Source of the DNA: Sphingorhabdus_B arenilitoris
Lineage (GTDB): Bacteria > Pseudomonadota > Alphaproteobacteria > Sphingomonadales > Sphingomonadaceae
Assembly: GCF_042651485.1 (NCBI RefSeq)
Contig: NZ_JBHSDH010000012.1
Coordinates: 136,040 to 200,039, forward strand
Reading direction: 5' to 3'
Length of the DNA: 64,000 nt
Within the stretch, counting starts at the first letter, position 1; every line of letters begins with the position of its first letter. The notes under the pieces were generated by a model. It was not told where the DNA came from. It worked only from the letters and a program-made list of their open reading frames with translations, and made no database searches. Position numbers and translations under genes: made by a program. Of the stretch, positions 59,969 through 64,000 are shown in pieces.

Positions 59969-60334
59969 TCACCGTAATTCCGACCTGAATTTGATTGCTA
60001 TTTTTAAAAAAATAATCTGAAATACATATAACATAATACCAAATATTGCCAAATATGATTGTACGCCCCAATATTTAATTTCAAATCCAAATAATCTGAT
60101 AGTGATTATCAATACAGTAAATAATGTACATAATGATATTAAATAAGATAGAATTTTTGTCAAAAAATTGTTAAATTTAATCATCGCCAAAAGAATAATT
60201 AAATTAGCATACATTATAGTATGAATAATTACGTCATCATTGTTAATTCCGGGTGGAGCTAAATTGAATGAATGCGGACCCTGTATTGATAGCAAGATTG
60301 AAAATATAGAAATTATAATGATAAAATATTTCAT
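59969..60334 (-). CDS. AT-rich small membrane protein, candidate immunity protein
   Basis: A 121-residue protein with four predicted helices (FIIIISIFSILLS, IIHTIMYANLIILLAMI, ILSYLISLCTLFTVLIITI, YLAIFGIMLYVFQIIFLKIA). Codon use is strongly AT-rich, unlike the rest of the window. The ATG overlaps the stop codon of the Rhs gene (ATGA at 60331-60334), so it is translationally coupled to it. This is the normal position of an immunity gene next to a polymorphic toxin. No family match is claimed; being a membrane protein it would act on a toxin that reaches the membrane or periplasm. Confidence 0.6.
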   Translation of the reverse strand: MKYFIIIISIFSILLSIQGPHSFNLAPPGINNDDVIIHTIMYANLIILLAMIKFNNFLTKILSYLISLCTLFTVLIITIRLFGFEIKYWGVQSYLAIFGIMLYVFQIIFLKIAIKFRSELR

Positions 60335-63300
60335 TTTCTATTTCTTTTTGGGTAAATTATGTTTCCAAAATAGAAATTCTGTGTTATATTTTTTGATGTT
60401 CTTGATTTTATCCAACCGATAGCGGTTGGATTGGCGTATAGCGTATTGAAGTCGGGTTCCGATGGTCCAATAATACCTCCATCATTTCCAGTGAATACTG
60501 ATCCAACGGTGAAAGGGTGAACATGCATGGCCAACACTAGATTGTAACCCTTTTCTTCAGGTCTAAACCTCCCTGTGCTATAATCAAAAAAAGATTTGTC
60601 GAGTTTTATAAATCCATATGTCTTACTTTTTGGATTTAGATCTGGGTATAACTTTCTCCAAAGAATTCGATTTTTAGCCTCATTCTCGAATACAAGGAAG
60701 CCGTGTTCTGTGCCAGAAAGATAACCGTCAAGTGACGAAGGAACAAGTGGAATATCTGTGCCATAGGGAGTAATGCTCTTACTCCAAGCCCACTGCTCTA
60801 ACTGAGCTATCCGAGGGTATTTTCGTTTTAGTTCAGTTAGCTGAGGAGGCTCGACATCTTGATTATATCTGTAGCCCCCCTCTCCTGATCTGCCCTCGAC
60901 GGCCTGAGCAAATCCAAAAGTATCGGAGATCTGGTCGTCTTTGTAAAATTGTACAATATCGTTCGGACGAATTCCGCCTTTTAATAAAAATTTGACGTCA
61001 TCTATATCTACTCCTAATATACCATAATCTTTTCTTAAATCGTCAATAATATCATCGGCCCTGATATTGGTCTTGATGGTTTCGGCAAGTGATTTGATCC
61101 CACGGCCCAACGCCCCGCCTGCGATCTGACCGACCACATCGGGAATGGCCGCGACAAGATTGCGGCCAAAGCTTGACCCTTCAATCGCGCTTTGCGTAGC
61201 TGCGCTGGCAAAGGCGCTGGCCGCTGTTGCGGCGGTAGTAGTGCCAAAGCTACTAAGCGAAGCGGCGTAGGCTTGCGCACCCACCTCTCCGACCTGGCTT
61301 ACATCAACGCCCTGCACCGCCCTATTTGCAGCCCCTGTGGCGATGCCGCGGGTTACCGCACCCGCAATGCCGGCCCCAACGCCAGCCGCCGCCACGCCCG
61401 CCCAGCTAAACTTGTCTTGCAAGCCAGTTGCTCGGCCGATGCCTTGGGTAATGGCGCTGGATAGGGCGCCTCTTGCAACGTCACTGCCAAATTTGGCAAG
61501 GCCTGATGCGGTACCAAAGGCGTTCACACCTTGCAGAGCGCCGCCAACTGCACCTCCGATTGCGGCAAGGCCAACTGACTTCCAATTAAATTTGTCTTGG
61601 ATGCCTGTGGCAACTCCAAAAGCCTGACTAGCGATACTTCCCGCAGCCGCTGAAGCTGCTCCGCCCAAAACCGGACCAAGTGCTGTAGCAGCTGCGCCTG
61701 CGGTTAAGTAGGTAACAGCCACAGCAATCACCGCCAGCAATATCTGTCCGAACACCCCGCATTTTGGTTTCTTGGGCGGAGCAGGGGTAATATATTGCGG
61801 GGCACCGGGCTGGGTATTGCCGGCGACCTCTATTGGGTCATAGGGTTTGAATGTACTCGCATTATAATAGGTGGAGCGCACGCTCGCCGGGATTTGCAGC
61901 ACTTGACCTTCGGTCAGCGGTGCAGAGGGGTTGCTCGCCCAAGGGTTGGCCTGCGCGATTTTATACCAAAGAGAACCATCCCCCCACAAACCTTGCGCGA
62001 TCGAGACCAGTGTCTCTCCGCCGCGCACGGTATAGCTATTTTGATTTAACCCGTCGGCACCAGTGGTGGCATTGCCGGTTTCGTGGATTTCCCGGCCCGC
62101 AAAACGATACCAGCGGTTATCGCTGATTGTATAGCCGTTGACTGATTGTTTTTCGAAACGGCGGATTACTTGGCCTAAGCCATTTTGTATATAATTGACT
62201 GTGCGCGGATTGGCATCTTGTATCGTCGCGGACAGCGTTTCGCCATGACCGCCCAAAACATATGTGCTGAAGCTGATCGGTTGCACCGTATTGGTGGTGT
62301 CGGTGTCAAAATCGGTCCGCGTCAACACCGCCCCGTCAAACCAAGCATAGTTATAATCACGCTGCGAATAAAATGTGGTACCATTTTGCACCGTTTGTAT
62401 CGACGCACGAGCCACTTGACCCAAAAGATAGAGGCCCGCATCGGGCGTACCAGCAGGCTTAGTGTAAATGAGATCGGTTGTATCGGTTAGCGCGCCGTTC
62501 AGGTAGTTCTTCTCCTGCGTTACCTGACTTTTCGCATCATAGGTGGTTTCTTTACGGGCTGCGCCGCCACCTGTATAGGCAATGGTTACCCGGCCAAAAA
62601 TATCGCGAATATACTCGCCTGAGACGGTTACTATATCCGAAATTTGTTGGGGGGTACCCGAATAATTGGTCGCGGTTGATGAATATTTTTCCGGATCTTG
62701 CCGCAGAAAATAATTGTCGGTGGACAATTCGATTTTTGTCAATTGCCCAGCTGCATTATATGTATGCGTCTTTATCTCTTCAACTTCGATATATTTAGTT
62801 GAGTTGGCGAAAGTTGGTCCACCGCCGCCACCAGCGTTGCCGTAGGTTCCGGACAGATAGCTATAACCAAAGCCTTTTTGATAGCGGTAACTTTCGGTTA
62901 TTATTTGGCTAGCGGCGTCATAAGTTCTGGCAGTGCCGCTTTCCAGCGTTATGGTGATCAGGCCATTGACCACTCGCCCTTTGCTGATAACGACACGGTT
63001 TAAGCTATCATATCGATACCAGTCGGTTACATTACCGCGCGTTTCCGAACGGATATTGCTGGCGGCGTCATAGGTAAGGATAAGGTTCGCTGCAGGCATT
63101 TCTGTGCTTCCCGCTTCGGTCCAGCTGGTCATCCGCCCCAAGGCGTCATACGTTGCGGTTGCATTGGTAAAGGTTGCATTGAACGGGGTATAGGTCGTGA
63201 TCGTGTTATAGCCGCCATAGCCTCCATAACCGCCATAACCGTCATATCCGCCATAACCACTCGGCGTATAAACGGTCTGCACGGTTTGGTCACCGCCCCT

Positions 63301-64000
63301 GACGGTCAGTGTTTCAGCGGTTTGGTTGCCCAATGCGTCATAGGCAAAGCTGCTGGTTTCGCGGCGCCAGCTGGGCGTTGCATTGCTGGTTGCTCCGGTT
63401 GGCTCAGGCCCAAATCCCACTACAATACTTTTAAGTTGGCCGGTGTTGAAGTAAGAGTAATCTTTTGTATAAATGCTTCCACCATAAGCGAAATTCTCTT
63501 TGGTCAGCCGCCCCGCGATATCATAGTCATAGCTGAAGGCATGACCGCCAAGATCCACCTTGGAGACATCCCTGCCATATACATCGCTACGCATTGTTTT
63601 AGTTTTGCCATTCACATAGGTGGTCACTTGTGTCCACCCGCCGGTGACGATGCCGCTGATCGCTGCGATGCTGGCGTCCCATGTGTAGCTGGTAGTGGTC
63701 AGGTCGCCGCCAAAGGCGCGCTGCGATATGATCCGGCCTTGCGTGTCATAATAGGTGGTTTCAACATCAGCGCTATAGCCAATGATCGGCGTATACCAGT
63801 AGCCACCTGGACCATAATCATTATAATCCTCGATCCACTCGGGAGGGCCATAAATCGGGGTTTGCAGGAAGTTATTCCAATGTTTGATCTGCTGTCCCAG
63901 GCCATCATAGGCATAATAATCGGTCAGCCCGCCTGCCTGATTGACCTGGATCACCCGGCCCAACCGATCATAGACCATGGTGGAGACGCGGCCGATCTCA
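60331..64000 (-). CDS. Rhs/YD-repeat protein with LysM and C-terminal toxin tip (5' end outside window)
   Basis: The frame is open at the window's right edge, so only the C-terminal 1,222 residues or so are visible. The first 650 residues hold YD/RHS repeats (GRVIQVNQAGGLTDYYAYDG-type, many YDALGRM-like units). A LysM-like module follows (YTVRGGETLVSIAQGLWGDG, PLTEGQVLQIPA), then an Ala/Gly-rich region with hydrophobic stretches. The final 230 residues are AT-richer and form the tip: HGFLVFENEAKNRILW, then LAMHVHPF and GPSEPDF about 60 residues from the end. These resemble the HxHP...S-x-x-D zinc site of JAB/DUF4329-type toxins. Rhs cores encapsulate such tips for delivery to other cells. Confidence 0.85.
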   Translation of the reverse strand, partial: EIGRVSTMVYDRLGRVIQVNQAGGLTDYYAYDGLGQQIKHWNNFLQTPIYGPPEWIEDYNDYGPGGYWYTPIIGYSADVETTYYDTQGRIISQRAFGGDLTTTSYTWDASIAAISGIVTGGWTQVTTYVNGKTKTMRSDVYGRDVSKVDLGGHAFSYDYDIAGRLTKENFAYGGSIYTKDYSYFNTGQLKSIVVGFGPEPTGATSNATPSWRRETSSFAYDALGNQTAETLTVRGGDQTVQTVYTPSGYGGYDGYGGYGGYGGYNTITTYTPFNATFTNATATYDALGRMTSWTEAGSTEMPAANLILTYDAASNIRSETRGNVTDWYRYDSLNRVVISKGRVVNGLITITLESGTARTYDAASQIITESYRYQKGFGYSYLSGTYGNAGGGGGPTFANSTKYIEVEEIKTHTYNAAGQLTKIELSTDNYFLRQDPEKYSSTATNYSGTPQQISDIVTVSGEYIRDIFGRVTIAYTGGGAARKETTYDAKSQVTQEKNYLNGALTDTTDLIYTKPAGTPDAGLYLLGQVARASIQTVQNGTTFYSQRDYNYAWFDGAVLTRTDFDTDTTNTVQPISFSTYVLGGHGETLSATIQDANPRTVNYIQNGLGQVIRRFEKQSVNGYTISDNRWYRFAGREIHETGNATTGADGLNQNSYTVRGGETLVSIAQGLWGDGSLWYKIAQANPWASNPSAPLTEGQVLQIPASVRSTYYNASTFKPYDPIEVAGNTQPGAPQYITPAPPKKPKCGVFGQILLAVIAVAVTYLTAGAAATALGPVLGGAASAAAGSIASQAFGVATGIQDKFNWKSVGLAAIGGAVGGALQGVNAFGTASGLAKFGSDVARGALSSAITQGIGRATGLQDKFSWAGVAAAGVGAGIAGAVTRGIATGAANRAVQGVDVSQVGEVGAQAYAASLSSFGTTTAATAASAFASAATQSAIEGSSFGRNLVAAIPDVVGQIAGGALGRGIKSLAETIKTNIRADDIIDDLRKDYGILGVDIDDVKFLLKGGIRPNDIVQFYKDDQISDTFGFAQAVEGRSGEGGYRYNQDVEPPQLTELKRKYPRIAQLEQWAWSKSITPYGTDIPLVPSSLDGYLSGTEHGFLVFENEAKNRILWRKLYPDLNPKSKTYGFIKLDKSFFDYSTGRFRPEEKGYNLVLAMHVHPFTVGSVFTGNDGGIIGPSEPDFNTLYANPTAIGWIKSRTSKNITQNFYFGNIIYPKRNRK

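Noticed and set aside
1..64000. CRISPR arrays, tRNA and rRNA genes, integrase or prophage
   Set aside because: Intergenic stretches were read for regular repeats and for tRNA cloverleaf patterns; none was seen. The only mobile-element trace is the IS110 remnant.

Overview
The window looks like chromosome from a member of the Sphingomonadales (Alphaproteobacteria). This rests on gene content: a serC-serA pair behind a structured leader, a 1,555-residue NAD-glutamate dehydrogenase, a CycM-type membrane cytochrome c, HisZ, and a NodT-type efflux lipoprotein. It also rests on moderate-to-high GC codon use. No rRNA or tRNA gene and no CRISPR array was seen. It is an inference from protein resemblance, with no database search behind it.

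Layout. 1-5,300: the tail of an acyl-CoA synthetase, a LacI regulator, and divergently an HscC-type Hsp70 with a membrane-anchored J-like partner. 5,400-9,700: TlyA, a lipoprotein, a 620-bp region without a conventional gene (a nested small ORF with an extreme Shine-Dalgarno sequence and its own terminator, then a sigma-54-type promoter leading into a hairpin), then hisS-prfA. 9,800-19,500: M61 peptidase, pyrophosphatase, SppA, prephenate dehydratase, two cytochromes c, a LOG protein, an extensin-like lipoprotein and a ferric-reductase-like/PepSY pair. 19,500-25,600: serC, serA, hisZ, purA and an L,D-transpeptidase. 25,600-32,100: dicarboxylate symporter, GDH and a small membrane protein. 32,200-37,300: a tripartite ABC efflux cluster (outer-membrane factor, membrane fusion protein, ATPase, permease) with a divergent TetR regulator.

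37,300-42,900 is the most interesting part. A stand-alone LuxR-type regulator and a Crp/FixK-type regulator sit beside a coiled-coil plus beta-barrel outer-membrane protein. Converging on it are a C39 cysteine peptidase and three small secreted proteins. Two of the three carry an LRGG motif like double-glycine leaders, and the third is rich in Asn and Gln. The layout resembles the Pseudomonas Fap functional-amyloid system (FapD peptidase, FapF channel), but the substrates are not recognisable Fap proteins. I propose it is a divergent Fap-like secretion system.

43,000-59,400 is mostly housekeeping: SLC13 transporter, Hpt protein, der-bamB-yfgM, panB, a DUF2178-like/XRE pair, MFS transporter, GDPD, Spx/ArsC-like protein, an unusual photolyase-like protein with a TIGR03643-like gene, guaA, and small proteins including a TraR/DksA zinc-finger protein. 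59,500-64,000 is accessory DNA: an internally deleted IS110-type transposase, an AT-rich membrane protein, and the C-terminal 1,200 residues of an Rhs protein. The Rhs tip looks like a JAB/DUF4329-type metalloenzyme toxin. The membrane protein overlaps the toxin stop codon and is its candidate immunity protein.
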